64,000 bases of DNA, from the NCBI RefSeq assembly GCF_003347205.1, contig NZ_QQBJ01000004.1, positions 62,001-126,000 on the forward strand, given 5' to 3'. This DNA is from Mycolicibacterium moriokaense. Its GTDB lineage: Bacteria > Actinomycetota > Actinomycetes > Mycobacteriales > Mycobacteriaceae. The first letter of the stretch is position 1, and each line of letters begins with the position of its first letter. Both the position numbers and the translations under genes were made by a program. Positions 54,600-63,846 of this stretch are shown piece after piece. Under the pieces are notes generated by a model, which was not told where the DNA came from, made no database searches, and was given only the letters and a program-made list of their open reading frames with translations.

Positions 54600-54977
54600 T
54601 CAGCAGGCGACCGGATGCGACTCGCAGTAGGGCGTGGTGCCGGGGAAGCGGTAGCGGTGATCGGCCACCCACCGGTAGACGGCGTCCTGCGCGGACCTCA
54701 TCCCGGGGAGCCGATACAGCAGCAGGGGGAGCCGAGTGCCCAACGCCGCCGACACTGCGGCGTTGGCCGCCTCCGCGCCGCCGTACACCTCACCGGAGCC
54801 GTCCAGCCACCACAGCTGCTCCATCAGCCGCTCCGGTGGGATCCGGAGCCGGTCGACGACGCCCGCCGCCTGCAGGGGTTCGGTCTGCAGATCGCCCGTT
54901 CTGTCGAGCCTCAGCAGGAAGTTCCTGGATCGGGTGCACATCCCGCAGACGCCGTCGAAGAACAGGACTCCACTCAT
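54600..54977 (-). CDS. DCC-family thiol-disulfide oxidoreductase
   Basis: 125 aa. LFFDGVCGMCTRSRNFLLRLD carries the DxxCxxC motif that names the DCC family (thioredoxin-like, DUF393), followed by LLYRLPGMRSAQDAVYRWVADHRYRF. Probably a small redox protein; target unknown. Start ATG 54977 (or 54986). Only 2 bp separate its stop from the decayed GNAT gene. Confidence 0.8.
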   Translation of the reverse strand: MSGVLFFDGVCGMCTRSRNFLLRLDRTGDLQTEPLQAAGVVDRLRIPPERLMEQLWWLDGSGEVYGGAEAANAAVSAALGTRLPLLLYRLPGMRSAQDAVYRWVADHRYRFPGTTPYCESHPVAC

Positions 54978-55024
54978 GGTGTCCATTGTCCTCTCGGCGG
55001 TTGCACTGTCGACGGCGGCAGCCG

Positions 55025-56077
55025 TCACGCAGGCTTTCGCGCGGGCGGGCCCGGCGGGGTGGGGTCGGGCGCGGAGTCGCGGCGGCGGGCCGCCATGCCC
55101 GCGAGCGCCTCGAACACCACCCGGTGAGCGGCGTTGACCGTGAGTTCGGCGTGGTCGTAGGCGGGCGCCACCTCCACCACGTCCACGCCGGCGACGTCGT
55201 GCTCGTAGCACAGCTGACGAACCATGCGCAGCAGGTCGGCGCTGGTGATGCCGCCCGGCTCCGGAGTTCCGGTGCCGGGCGCGTGCGCGGGATCCAGGAC
55301 GTCGATATCCACTGAGACGTAGAGCTTTTCGGCTTTCGCCAGCGCCTCGGCGACCGCGTCGCGCATCACCTCCTTGAAGCCGCGCTCCCAGATCTCCTGC
55401 ATGGTGTGCCAGGTCATGCCCTGCTCGAGCATCCACTCGAAGGTGTCCTGCGGCGGCCAGTACCCGCGCAACCCGACCTGCACGAAATGCGTACCGGGCA
55501 CCGCGCCGGATTCGATCAGCCGGCGCATCGGGGTGCCGTGGCTGGCCAGGTTTCCGTCGATGATGTCCGCGGTGTCGGCATGCGCGTCGAAGTGCACGAT
55601 GCCGACGTTGCCGTACCCGTGCACGTCGGCGACCGCAGTGGCGGCCGGCCAGGTGATCGAGTGGTCGCCGCCCAGGACGACGGGCACGATTCCGCGGGAG
55701 GCGACCGCATGCACACGCTCGCGGATGTTCTTGTGGGAGACCTCGGTGAGCCCGTGCGGGCAGAACGCGTCGCCGAAGTCGACGACTTCCAGCCAGTCGA
55801 AGATCTCCAGGCCGTAGTCCAGGTGATAAGTGCCCGGTTCGTACGCGGTCGCCCTGATCGCCCGCGGACCGAATCGGGCGCCCGGCCGGTTCGTCGTCGC
55901 CACGTCGAACGGTGCGCCGACGATCGCCACGTCCGGCCGCCAGGATTCGAGTTGCTCGACTTCGGTCAGGAACGGCCGGTGGCCGAACGACGCCAGACCC
56001 GAGTAGGGCAGGTCGAGTTGCTCAGCCATTCCCGGCGGCAAGTCGCGCTGCGGCCCGTGGTCGCGCTGATCGCTCAT
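55025..56077 (-). CDS. Agmatinase/ureohydrolase family protein
   Basis: 350 aa. Binuclear Mn site motifs of the ureohydrolase superfamily: GGDHSITW, GIVHFDAHADTAD and SVDIDVLDPAHAPGTGTPEPGG. Releases urea or ammonia-like product from guanidino compounds such as agmatine or guanidinobutyrate; exact substrate unknown, and guanidine hydrolases are relatives. The 15-residue Pro-rich tail (DPTPPGPPARKPA) is atypical. ATG 56077 chosen because the rest upstream does not look conserved. Confidence 0.9.
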   Translation of the reverse strand: MSDQRDHGPQRDLPPGMAEQLDLPYSGLASFGHRPFLTEVEQLESWRPDVAIVGAPFDVATTNRPGARFGPRAIRATAYEPGTYHLDYGLEIFDWLEVVDFGDAFCPHGLTEVSHKNIRERVHAVASRGIVPVVLGGDHSITWPAATAVADVHGYGNVGIVHFDAHADTADIIDGNLASHGTPMRRLIESGAVPGTHFVQVGLRGYWPPQDTFEWMLEQGMTWHTMQEIWERGFKEVMRDAVAEALAKAEKLYVSVDIDVLDPAHAPGTGTPEPGGITSADLLRMVRQLCYEHDVAGVDVVEVAPAYDHAELTVNAAHRVVFEALAGMAARRRDSAPDPTPPGPPARKPA

Positions 56078-56177
56078 GAGCGTGACAGTACCGCCCGCCG
56101 GGCCGCGATTCTGCGATACCGCAGGCACGGGCCGATCCGCCGCGCCGACCGCGTCGGCCGCAGCGAACCGCGCGCCC

Positions 56178-56780
56178 TCAACCGGCCGACGAAGCCGGCG
56201 GGGTGCGACGACCGGTGCGTGAAAGCCATTTTTCGCCAATGGCTTTCAGCATTCGGGGGTAGACGATCAGGTAGCGGAACGGAGTGATGGCCGCCATGTA
56301 GGCGCGACCGAGGAGGCCGTTCGGCTTCACCAGGACCGCCATCTGACCGCGATAGCCACCGCTGCCGTCCGGTACCCAGCCGAGGTGCACTACGCCGTGC
56401 ACCGTCTGGTTGACCACTTCCGCCGCCCACTCGTCGGCCAGTTGGTACAGGGGCGTGAACCCCAGCGCAGGACGGACGGCAGAGGGGCAGGCGCGCAGAT
56501 CGACGGGCAACGTCTGCAGCAGGCTGGGCCGGTTCGGATCGGCCCGGGTGTCGTCCCAACCCAGCACCCGGCCGAGCGCCTCCCGGATCGCGAACAGGAC
56601 TCCCACCACCGATGCGCGCTCCCGGGCCTCGTCGAACGAGGACACCATCTCGATCAGCAGCGGGAAGTCTTGCGGCCCACCGGGAGTGGGCAGCGCCCAG
56701 ACATCCTCGAGGCGGAAATCGCCGGCGATCTCATGGATGCGCCAGGGGCGCGCAAAGTGGGCCGTGTCCGGGAGTTTCAT
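56178..56780 (-). CDS. DUF2867 family protein
   Basis: 200 aa. Features typical of DUF2867 (lipid-binding START-like or SDR-linked domain): DFRLEDVWALPTPGGPQDFPLLIEMV, then ADEWAAEVVNQTVHGVVHLGWV and LVKPNGLLGRAYMAAITPFRYLIVYPRMLKAIG. Role unknown. ATG 56780. Divergent from the TetR gene at 56817 with 36 bp between, so it is the likely target of that regulator. Confidence 0.8.
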   Translation of the reverse strand: MKLPDTAHFARPWRIHEIAGDFRLEDVWALPTPGGPQDFPLLIEMVSSFDEARERASVVGVLFAIREALGRVLGWDDTRADPNRPSLLQTLPVDLRACPSAVRPALGFTPLYQLADEWAAEVVNQTVHGVVHLGWVPDGSGGYRGQMAVLVKPNGLLGRAYMAAITPFRYLIVYPRMLKAIGEKWLSRTGRRTPPASSAG

Positions 56781-56816
56781 CGCAACCCTCCTATGCGGTC
56801 ACGGTAACATACATGC

Positions 56817-57443
56817 ATGAACGTATCTATCCCGGACTCTGAGGCCCGTCCGCGGACGCAGGCGCAACGCCGGGCACGAACCCGGGCGGCCCTCCTGGAA
56901 GCCGGAGCGAGAGGCTTTTCGCGATACGGATACGGCAATCTGGTGCTGGAGAAGGTGGCCGCCGACGCCGGATACACCCGCGGTGCGCTCTACCACCTGT
57001 TCGCCGGCAAAGAGGACCTCGCGGTCGCGGTCGTCGACTGGGTCGCCGAGTCCTGGGAGCAGGAGGTGTGGCAGCCCGCGCAACGAGCGGCCACCCCCGT
57101 CGACATCCTGGTCGCGCTGGCGCGCGGCCACATCGCGTTCTGCCGCCGTGACATCGCCAGGGTGATGATGGCGCTGCGGGTGGAGTTCGGCGGCCGCGAG
57201 CACCCCGTCGGCACCAAGGTCGCCGACATCGGCCGCGATCTCGCCGCCCGGTTCGGTGGGGTGATCACCGCGGGCAGGCGCGACGGGTCGATTCCCGCTG
57301 GGCCGCCGGCCACGACGCTGGGCGCCGCCATCACCGCTGCGGTCGAGGGCCTCGCGATCCATCTCGCCGGTACGCCGCACGACGAGGCGATGGCCGAACG
57401 AGTGGTGCGCGGGCTGCTTGGCACACTCGAACCGTGCAGCTGA
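56817..57443 (+). CDS. TetR-family transcriptional regulator
   Basis: 208 aa. HTH at residues about 18-60 (ARTRAALLEAGARGFSRYGYGNLVLEKVAADAGYTRGALYHLFAGKEDLA) and a helical C-terminal domain. ATG 56817 lies inside a palindromic CATGCATG at 56812-56819; a wider repeat ATAC-n10-GTAT spans 56808-56825. Overlaps the dehydratase start (GTG 57434) by 10 bp, so cotranscribed. Likely controls itself and the divergent DUF2867 gene. Confidence 0.85.
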   Translation: MNVSIPDSEARPRTQAQRRARTRAALLEAGARGFSRYGYGNLVLEKVAADAGYTRGALYHLFAGKEDLAVAVVDWVAESWEQEVWQPAQRAATPVDILVALARGHIAFCRRDIARVMMALRVEFGGREHPVGTKVADIGRDLAARFGGVITAGRRDGSIPAGPPATTLGAAITAAVEGLAIHLAGTPHDEAMAERVVRGLLGTLEPCS

Positions 57444-58381
57444 CAACGCTCGAGGACATTCAGGCCGCCGCCGCCCGCATCGCCGACTCCGTGGTGCGAA
57501 CGCCGTTGATCCCGGCGCGATGGGCCGACGAGAAACGGCCGCTGTGGCTCAAACCGGAGAACCTGCAGCCGATCGGCGCTTTCAAGATTCGAGGCGCCTT
57601 CAACGCCGTCGGCCGCCTCAGCGACGCCGAGCGTGCGCGCGGCGTGGTCGCCTACTCGAGCGGCAACCATGCCCAGGCGGTCGCCTATGCGGCTGCGGCG
57701 TTCGGGATCGCCGCACACATCGTGATGCCGCGGGAGACCCCCGACGTCAAGGTGCAGGCCACCCGCGACCGCGGCGCACATGTCGTGCTGTGCGGGCCCG
57801 GCGAACGGGAGAAGGTCGCCGCCGAGGTGTTGGAGCAGACGGGTGGCATCCTCATCCCTCCCTTCGACCATCCGGACGTGATCGCCGGGCAGGGCACGAT
57901 CGGGCTGGAGATCGCGGAGGATCTGCCGGATGTCCGCAACGTGCTGGTGCCGGTCAGCGGCGGCGGGCTGGCCTCAGGAATCGGCACCGCGATCAAGGCG
58001 AGTTGCCCGGACGCCAAGGTCTTCGGCGTCGAACCCGAGTTGGCCGCCGACGCCGCGGAGGGCCTGCGGCGGGGTGAACGGGTGGACTGGCCGATCGAGG
58101 ACCGCAACCGGACCATCGCCGACGGGCTTCGATCACAGCCTTCCGCGTTGACCTTCGCCCACCTGCAACAGGTCATCGACGACATGATCACGGTGTCGGA
58201 GAACGAGATTCGCGCCGCGGTGCGAGAACTCGCCGTCAAAGCACGGCTGGTCGGCGAGCCGAGCGGCGCGGTCGGATTGGCCGCGTACCGACGGGGTGTG
58301 ACACCGTCGGGCCCGACCGTGGTCGTGGTATCCGGCGGCAACGTCGAGCCGTCGGCTCTGGCCGACATCCTGACCGGCTGA
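57434..58381 (+). CDS. Threonine dehydratase-like PLP enzyme
   Basis: 315 aa. PLP-Lys motif LQPIGAFKIRGAFNAVG, SSGNHAQAVAYAAAAFG (substrate loop), Gly-rich PVSGGGLASG for phosphate, and a Ser in VVVSGGNVEP. Short form without regulatory ACT domain, as in catabolic threonine ammonia-lyase or serine racemase. Converts Thr (or Ser) to 2-oxobutyrate (or pyruvate) plus ammonia, or racemises Ser. GTG start 57434. Confidence 0.85.
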   Translation: MQLTTLEDIQAAAARIADSVVRTPLIPARWADEKRPLWLKPENLQPIGAFKIRGAFNAVGRLSDAERARGVVAYSSGNHAQAVAYAAAAFGIAAHIVMPRETPDVKVQATRDRGAHVVLCGPGEREKVAAEVLEQTGGILIPPFDHPDVIAGQGTIGLEIAEDLPDVRNVLVPVSGGGLASGIGTAIKASCPDAKVFGVEPELAADAAEGLRRGERVDWPIEDRNRTIADGLRSQPSALTFAHLQQVIDDMITVSENEIRAAVRELAVKARLVGEPSGAVGLAAYRRGVTPSGPTVVVVSGGNVEPSALADILTG

Positions 58382-58586
58382 CATTCCCTCAGCAACATTT
58401 TTCACTTTGCTGCCCTGGTGTTGTTCTGCGATCGCTACGGTGGTTGCGGCGGTCGGGCTTTGCTCGGCATCGAATGACGGCCGGCTGACACCGCCCGAGG
58501 CGGTTCACCGCAGCAGATCCCTGTAGTCTCACCCCCGATAGGTGACGCAGACCACGCCCATAACGAGACGTCCAAGGGGGTTGAGG

Positions 58587-59933
58587 ATGGACGCGGTGCT
58601 CGGACTCTCCATGACGCCGACCACCGTTGGGCTCGTTCTCGTCGAAGGCCACGAAGCCGACGGCGCCACGATGGACAAGGACGAGTTCGCGGTTCACGAC
58701 CGCGGCCTCGTCAGCGCCGTCAACACCTCCGAGAAGGCCGCCGCCGCGGTACTGCGCACCGAGGCGATCGCCGCCGCGCGCGGGCATCGACTGCACTCCA
58801 TCGGCGTCACCTGGAGCGAGGACGCGGACACCGAGGCCTCCCTTTTGCTGGAGTCGTTGTCGGAGTCCGGTTTCGACAACGTCGTGGCCGTGCGGCTGCC
58901 GGAGGCCACCGAGGCGCTGGCTCGTGGGATCGCCGACGTGATCGGCTATGAGATCACCGCCGTCTGCGTCATCGAGCCCGACGCCGTCGTGGTGCTGGTG
59001 GTGGACACCCGCGACGGCGGCGTCCAGACCGCGGTGAACCACGCGGTGACCACCGACGAGGATCTCGCCCGGTGGCTGAGCGCGATCTTCGCGCAGGCCG
59101 AGTGGCAACCCCAGGCCCTGGTGCTGGTGGGCTCGGGCAGCGACCTCGACGCGATCACCCCACACCTCGAAGAGGTGCTCGCGGTGCCCGTTTTCGTGCC
59201 CGCCGAGGCGCAGTTGGCGCTCGCCCGCGGCGCGGCCATCGCGTCGACCCACGGGCCGGAATACTTCGGCGCCGAGTCAGGCGACAATTCGGGCCGGGTC
59301 GCGACATCAACCCGCCGACCGTCGTTGTTCCCTCGCGTCGGCGCGGCAGGCGCGATGCTCGGCGTCGGCGTGGTGACATTCGTGGTGTCAGGCTCATTGG
59401 CGATCGGTATGCAGCTGACTGCCGGGGAGAGCGCGAAACCGGTCGAGAAGCCTTCGGCCGCAAGCGCACCCAATCCACCGGCCGCGGTGAAGGCCGTCAG
59501 GCCCGCGCCCGCGGCGCCGACCCCGACCATCCAGGCGGCGCTGCCACTGCCCGCACCACCTCCCGCGGAGCCACCACCGCCGCCGGTCTACGACGAACAA
59601 CCCGTGCCCGTCGCCGATGCGATGGCGCCGGACGCACCGGCGCCCGATTCGCAGGCACCGGCAGACGGCGCCGCCCCTGACAGTGCGCTGGCCCCCAACG
59701 GGGTGCCTCTTCCGCCCGGCGTGACGGACCCGGCGCCCGGCCTGGTGCCCGCACCGGTGACGCCGGTTCCAGAGCAGAGCGGCGGATTCCTGGGCCGAAT
59801 CAGGGAGCGACTCTCCAGCATCGGCAAGCCCGACACACCGGCGCAGAACCCGGCCGACACCGTGGCGCCGCCGCAGGATCCGTCGCTGGTGCCCCCGCCG
59901 GGAGATGCGCCCCCGCCGCCACCGCCTGGATAA
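58587..59933 (+). CDS. Mycobacterial membrane protein with Pro-rich tail (DUF7159-type)
   Basis: 448 aa. First ~240 residues (MDAVLGLSMTPTTVGLVLVEGHEADG, GFDNVVAVRLPEATEALARG) have an actin-like fold feel, one TM at about residues 247-275 (VGAAGAMLGVGVVTFVVSGSLAIGMQL), then a long Pro/Ala-rich extracytoplasmic tail ending DAPPPPPPG. Such proteins are frequent in mycobacteria and of unknown role. ATG 58587 with AAGGGGG upstream. Confidence 0.78.
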   Translation: MDAVLGLSMTPTTVGLVLVEGHEADGATMDKDEFAVHDRGLVSAVNTSEKAAAAVLRTEAIAAARGHRLHSIGVTWSEDADTEASLLLESLSESGFDNVVAVRLPEATEALARGIADVIGYEITAVCVIEPDAVVVLVVDTRDGGVQTAVNHAVTTDEDLARWLSAIFAQAEWQPQALVLVGSGSDLDAITPHLEEVLAVPVFVPAEAQLALARGAAIASTHGPEYFGAESGDNSGRVATSTRRPSLFPRVGAAGAMLGVGVVTFVVSGSLAIGMQLTAGESAKPVEKPSAASAPNPPAAVKAVRPAPAAPTPTIQAALPLPAPPPAEPPPPPVYDEQPVPVADAMAPDAPAPDSQAPADGAAPDSALAPNGVPLPPGVTDPAPGLVPAPVTPVPEQSGGFLGRIRERLSSIGKPDTPAQNPADTVAPPQDPSLVPPPGDAPPPPPPG

Positions 59934-59940
59934 TGACGAT

Positions 59941-60528
59941 GTGCGGGTGCTGCTACGCGTTCTGATCGTCGCGGCGGTGCTTGCCGCACTGGTCGCCGTC
60001 GAACTGACGTCGCGTTCCGGCGTTGCCTGGCGGTTGATCACCTTCACCTATCAGGCCAACGTCATCGCGGCGGCCTACTTCGCGTGCACCCTGTTCTCCG
60101 CGCGCGCCGATGACCGGCCCGGCATCCGCGGCGCGATCGTCCTGTATGTCGTTGTCGCCGGGGTCATCTGGAACCTGCTGTTGACCGACCACAGCATGGG
60201 GTACACACCGGCCAACATCCTGTTGCACATCGTCGTACCCATCCTCGCGGCCCTGGACTGGGTTCTGGTCGGACGCGGCGTCGGCACCGTGCGGTGGTGG
60301 CAGCCGTTGGCGTGGTTGATCTATCCGGCGGCATATGTGGTGCTGGCACTGCTGGTGCTCAACCGTGCGGGGCGGCGCGCGCCCTACTACTTTCTTGACC
60401 CCGAGTCCGTCGGGTTGTCGGTCTTCGTCACCAACATCGGTGTCCTCGCATTGTTCGTTCTCGGATTGGGTTACGGGATTTCGGCGCTCGGCAGAATCCG
60501 GCGGGCGGATCCGACTGCGGTCGGCTGA
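59941..60528 (+). CDS. Pr6Pr-family membrane protein
   Basis: 195 aa, six TM helices. Family pattern: ITFTYQANVIAAAYFACTLF, WNLLLTDHSMGYTPANILLHIVVPILAALDWVLVGR and PLAWLIYPAAYVVLALL. Pr6Pr proteins are small, unknown in function. GTG start 59941, 7 bp after the previous gene, so cotranscribed; its end overlaps the leftward desaturase-family gene by 58 bp. Confidence 0.85.
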   Translation: MRVLLRVLIVAAVLAALVAVELTSRSGVAWRLITFTYQANVIAAAYFACTLFSARADDRPGIRGAIVLYVVVAGVIWNLLLTDHSMGYTPANILLHIVVPILAALDWVLVGRGVGTVRWWQPLAWLIYPAAYVVLALLVLNRAGRRAPYYFLDPESVGLSVFVTNIGVLALFVLGLGYGISALGRIRRADPTAVG

Positions 60529-61208
60529 ACCGCGATCGCGTGCAGGTTCTTCGCGGTCGGTGAGGTCTCGATCTTGGCGATGTCGGGATAGGTGCCCAAC
60601 ACGCGATCGGCGGTGCCGTAGCTGGTGACGGTGAACCAGTGATGCTCGTTCTTGAAGTGGTGCTGCCGATGGTTGCGCCAGATCGCCCGGTAGAGGCGGG
60701 TTTTCGGCTTGTAATCGCTGTGCACCAGATAGTGGATCCACTCGTAGCAGAGGCCCAAGGTCGCGATGCCGACCAGGAACGTCAGCCCCGGGCCCAACCC
60801 CCGAAACGCCAGCAGCGCGATCGCGGTCACCAACGGGATCACCCACAGCAGGGACTGCCACGGAATGAAGATCAGCGCGACGTCGCGGGGATCGATGTGG
60901 TGGCGCCGGTGTTCGCGGGCAAGGAGCGGGTCGATGCGTAAGCGCCCGAACCGCTTCGGCCGCCAGTGCAGAATGAACACGTGCACAACCCATTCGAGAA
61001 ATGGGAACAGGGTCAGCAGCGCCACGGGCGCAACCAGTTCGGTGATGTGCCAACCACCGATCGCGACGCGGGCCACCAGTGCAGCACTCAACGTGGCGCC
61101 GATAATCCAGGGGGACGGGTGTTTCCAGAACTCGCGCGCCGCACCCCGCAGGGTGAAGCCGGTGCGGCCAGTGGGGGAGTGCGCGGAGCGCGCCGTGGAC
61201 ATCGTCAC
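60471..61208 (-). CDS. Sterol desaturase/fatty-acid hydroxylase family membrane protein
   Basis: 245 aa. Di-iron His motifs: [10 protein letters not shown], and [13 protein letters not shown] near the C-terminus, plus [16 protein letters not shown]. Four TM helices. Uses O2 to hydroxylate or desaturate a lipid; substrate unknown. GTG 61208 preferred because it overlaps the FadR-type stop (GTGA) and has GGAG upstream; ATG 61202 is next. Controlled with the regulator. Confidence 0.85.
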   Translation of the reverse strand: MTMSTARSAHSPTGRTGFTLRGAAREFWKHPSPWIIGATLSAALVARVAIGGWHITELVAPVALLTLFPFLEWVVHVFILHWRPKRFGRLRIDPLLAREHRRHHIDPRDVALIFIPWQSLLWVIPLVTAIALLAFRGLGPGLTFLVGIATLGLCYEWIHYLVHSDYKPKTRLYRAIWRNHRQHHFKNEHHWFTVTSYGTADRVLGTYPDIAKIETSPTAKNLHAIAVQPTAVGSARRILPSAEIP

Positions 61209-61927
61209 GATTGGTGCTCCAGATCGGTGATCACGGCGAGCATCGCCGTGGTGGCGGGTGCGAGCAGATCGACGGCCGATTTCTCGGCGGCGGCCGGATC
61301 TCCGGCCACGATCGCGCCGGCGAGGGCGCGGTAGGCCTGCGGACGACCGACCTCGGCGGCCATCACCGCCGCGAGGGCGGGCAGCGCCGGCTCGTACGTG
61401 GCGCGCAGCGTGTTGTACATCAACCGGAACACGATGGAGTCCGCGCCGTCGACGACGTGGTCCCAGAACATCAACGCGTGCCGCTGCCGCTCGACGGCGT
61501 CGGGTTCGGCTTCCAGGTCGCCGATGCACCGGTCGAGCAGGGCTTCCAAACCCGGTTGGCGGCGTTGCGCAGCAAGCGCTGCCACCTTCGGCCCGTTGTG
61601 CAACCTCGCCTCGAGGATGCTGCGCACGACCGGCAGGTCGAGTTCGCCTGCGCGAAGCAGCAGCCGCGGAAGCAGGTCGAGGCCCGCATGCCGACGGAAA
61701 TCGCGGACCGTGGTCGCATCGCCCTGCCGCACCTCGACCAGGCCCGCCGCCGATACCCGCTTCAGCGCCTCGCGCACCGCGGGACGCGACACCCCGAGCA
61801 CCTCGGCAAGGCGGCGCTCGCTCGGCAGGGTCTGGCCGGGTGCCATCTCGCCGCTGAGCACGTCGGACACGATCTGCTCGAAGACTTCCTCGGGCACCGA
61901 GCGGCGGTTCACCGGTTGCAGGGCCAT
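61205..61927 (-). CDS. FadR-family (GntR) transcriptional regulator
   Basis: 240 aa. GntR winged helix ([41 protein letters not shown]) and a FadR/FCD-type all-helical effector domain ([41 protein letters not shown]). Likely responds to an acid or acyl compound. ATG 61927. Overlaps the downstream desaturase-family gene. Two inverted repeats upstream are candidate operators. Confidence 0.86.
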   Translation of the reverse strand: MALQPVNRRSVPEEVFEQIVSDVLSGEMAPGQTLPSERRLAEVLGVSRPAVREALKRVSAAGLVEVRQGDATTVRDFRRHAGLDLLPRLLLRAGELDLPVVRSILEARLHNGPKVAALAAQRRQPGLEALLDRCIGDLEAEPDAVERQRHALMFWDHVVDGADSIVFRLMYNTLRATYEPALPALAAVMAAEVGRPQAYRALAGAIVAGDPAAAEKSAVDLLAPATTAMLAVITDLEHQS

Positions 61928-61963
61928 GACTGAACCCTTGCCGATCAGAGGCCAGAGGTCAAG

Positions 61964-61974
61964 TGGTCTTACCA
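61964..61974. promoter_or_regulatory. FadR-type operator TGGTCTTACCA
   Basis: TGGT and ACCA around CTT, matching the FadR-subfamily GntR consensus TNGTNNNACNA, 37 bp upstream of the regulator start. Confidence 0.62.
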
Positions 61975-61983
61975 GTTGATCGA

Positions 61984-62002
61984 AATTACCTTGCAGGTAA
62001 TT
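61984..62002. promoter_or_regulatory. 19-bp perfect inverted repeat
   Basis: AATTACC and GGTAATT with a TTGCA spacer, 57 bp upstream of the FadR-type gene and 55 bp upstream of the divergent small membrane protein; candidate second operator or binding site for another regulator. Confidence 0.58.
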
Positions 62003-62056
62003 GCATCCGCTACCTGCCGCGCGCACCGTGAAGGTGACCGTCAGAGGAGGCCCGAC

Positions 62057-62365
62057 ATGTTCGACCGTCCGCGCACAGCTCCGCCGATCCCGAGATGGCT
62101 GCGCTTCGTACTCAAGTCCGACCGGGCGGGGTCGTCGTGGTACATCGGGACCGGCTTCTTCTTCGCGCCGGCACTCGCCGTGCTGTCGCCGTGGCCCACG
62201 CTCACGGCCGTGTTGTGGGCGGTGATCGCCGTCGCCGGGTTGTGGCTCGGCCTGCTCGGCATCGCGATGGCCGCCGGCCTCGCGGTGGTCCTGCGGTCGG
62301 GGGAGGAGATACCGGAGGACTACTGGCGTTCGATCATCGACTACCCGACCGCCACTTCGCGATAG
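62057..62365 (+). CDS. Small membrane protein
   Basis: 102 aa, two TM helices ([30 protein letters not shown] and [14 protein letters not shown]). Ends in a charged cytosolic-looking tail [15 protein letters not shown]. No family named. ATG 62057 with GAGGAGG 7 bp upstream. Divergent from the FadR-type regulator, convergent with CYP125 (3 bp between stops). Confidence 0.68.
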   Translation: MFDRPRTAPPIPRWLRFVLKSDRAGSSWYIGTGFFFAPALAVLSPWPTLTAVLWAVIAVAGLWLGLLGIAMAAGLAVVLRSGEEIPEDYWRSIIDYPTATSR

Positions 62366-62368
62366 CCG

Positions 62369-63619
62369 CTACTTCGCGACGGCGGTCTTGCCCGTGTAGT
62401 CGACCTGCCAGTGCTTGATGCCGTTGAGCCATCCCGAACGCAGCCGCTCAGGCTTGGAAATCGGTGTGAGGTTGGGCATTTCGTCGGCGATCGCGTTGAA
62501 GATCAGATCGATGGTCATCCTGGCCAGGTTCGCGCCGATGCAATAGTGGGCGCCGGTACCGCCGAAACCGACGTGCGGGTTGGGGTCTCGCATCACGTTG
62601 AAGGCGTACGGGTCGTCGAAGACGTCCTCGTCGAAATTGGCCGACCGGTAGAAGATGACCACGCGGTCGTCTTTCTTGATCTGCACGCCGCCCAGTTCCG
62701 TGTCCTCGAGCGCCGTGCGCTGGAACGAGGTGACCGGCGTTGCCCAGCGCACGATCTCGTCCGCGGCCGTCGCGGGCCGTTCCCGCTTGAAAAGCTCCCA
62801 CTGGTCCGGAAATTCGGTGAAGGCCATCATGCCCTGGGTGATCGAGTTCCGGGTGGTCTCGTTTCCGGCCACCGCCAGCAGGATCACGAAGAAGCCGAAC
62901 TCGTCGTCGGTGAGCTTGTGGCCCTCGACGTCCGCCTGCACCAGCTTGGTCACCAGGTCGTCGCCGGGGTTCTTGCCGCGCTCGGCCGCCATCTGCATGC
63001 CGTACATGATCAGCTCGACCGATGCCGCCGTCGGGTCATTCCTGGCGTATTCCGGATCCTGGTCGCCGACCATCTGATTGGACCAGTGGAACAGCTTCTT
63101 GCGGTCCTCCTGGGGTACGCCCATCAGACCCGCGATCGCCTGCAGGGGCAGCTCGCACGACACCTGCTCGACGAAATCGCCGGACCCCTCCGCCGCGGCC
63201 TCTTTGACGATGTTGTGCGCGCGCTCGCGCAGTTCCTCGCGCAGCGACTCGATGGCCCGCGGGGTGAACGCGCGCGAGATGATCTTGCGCAAGTGCGTGT
63301 GATGCGGTGCGTCCTGGTTGAGCAGGACGACCTTGCCGCCCTCCAACGACTCGGGCTCCGCCTCGTCGCGGTAGCGTGGCAGTGCGGTCTTTCTGTTGCT
63401 GGAGAACACGTCGCTGCGGCGGGAAACCTCCTTGACGTCCTTGTGCTTGGTGACCACCCAGTAGCCGGTGTCACCGAACGCCAGGTTGCCGCGCTCCTGC
63501 TCCTGCCACCAGATCGGGGCGACCTTGCGCATATGGGCCAGCTCGTCGATCGGCAGCCGCTCGGCGTACATGTCAGGATCGGTGAAATCGAACCCGGGTG
63601 GGAGGTTCGGGGATGCCAT
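62369..63619 (-). CDS. cyp125: Cytochrome P450 CYP125 family (steroid C26-monooxygenase)
   Basis: 416 aa. N-terminus PSPNLPPGFDFTDPDMYAERLPIDELAHM-type and QVSCELPLQAIAGLMGVPQEDRKKLFHWSNQM, GNETTRNSITQGMMAF and SGWLNGIKHWQVDYTG match remembered CYP125A1 closely; haem motif GFGGTGAHYCIGANLARMT. Oxidises C26 of cholesterol or cholestenone side chains. Lacks the short N-terminal extension of CYP125A1; ATG 63619 chosen. It is probably the CYP125A4-type paralogue. A KstR-like motif lies ~105 bp upstream. Confidence 0.9.
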   Translation of the reverse strand: MASPNLPPGFDFTDPDMYAERLPIDELAHMRKVAPIWWQEQERGNLAFGDTGYWVVTKHKDVKEVSRRSDVFSSNRKTALPRYRDEAEPESLEGGKVVLLNQDAPHHTHLRKIISRAFTPRAIESLREELRERAHNIVKEAAAEGSGDFVEQVSCELPLQAIAGLMGVPQEDRKKLFHWSNQMVGDQDPEYARNDPTAASVELIMYGMQMAAERGKNPGDDLVTKLVQADVEGHKLTDDEFGFFVILLAVAGNETTRNSITQGMMAFTEFPDQWELFKRERPATAADEIVRWATPVTSFQRTALEDTELGGVQIKKDDRVVIFYRSANFDEDVFDDPYAFNVMRDPNPHVGFGGTGAHYCIGANLARMTIDLIFNAIADEMPNLTPISKPERLRSGWLNGIKHWQVDYTGKTAVAK

Positions 63620-63723
63620 AGATTGGACTCCTCATACGACGTTGTCTAGTGCCCGTATGGCATTGCTACACCACAGATAGGGTGCGGTGAAGAGGGTTGT
63701 GAAACTTTGACAGAACTCTCAAA

Positions 63724-63737
63724 TGAAACGTGTTCTG
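63724..63737. promoter_or_regulatory. KstR-like motif upstream of CYP125
   Basis: TGAAACGTGTTCTG matches TNNAACNNGTTNNA except the final A, located in the divergent space between CYP125 (start 63619) and the secreted protein gene (63847). Confidence 0.5.
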
Positions 63738-63846
63738 GTGGGGCCGCCATATTTGACCCCTTGGTCACACATTGCACAGGTGTAACAATCGGGGTACCAA
63801 GACTGAAGCACCCAGTAGCACTGAGACGACAACCAAGGGGGCATCG

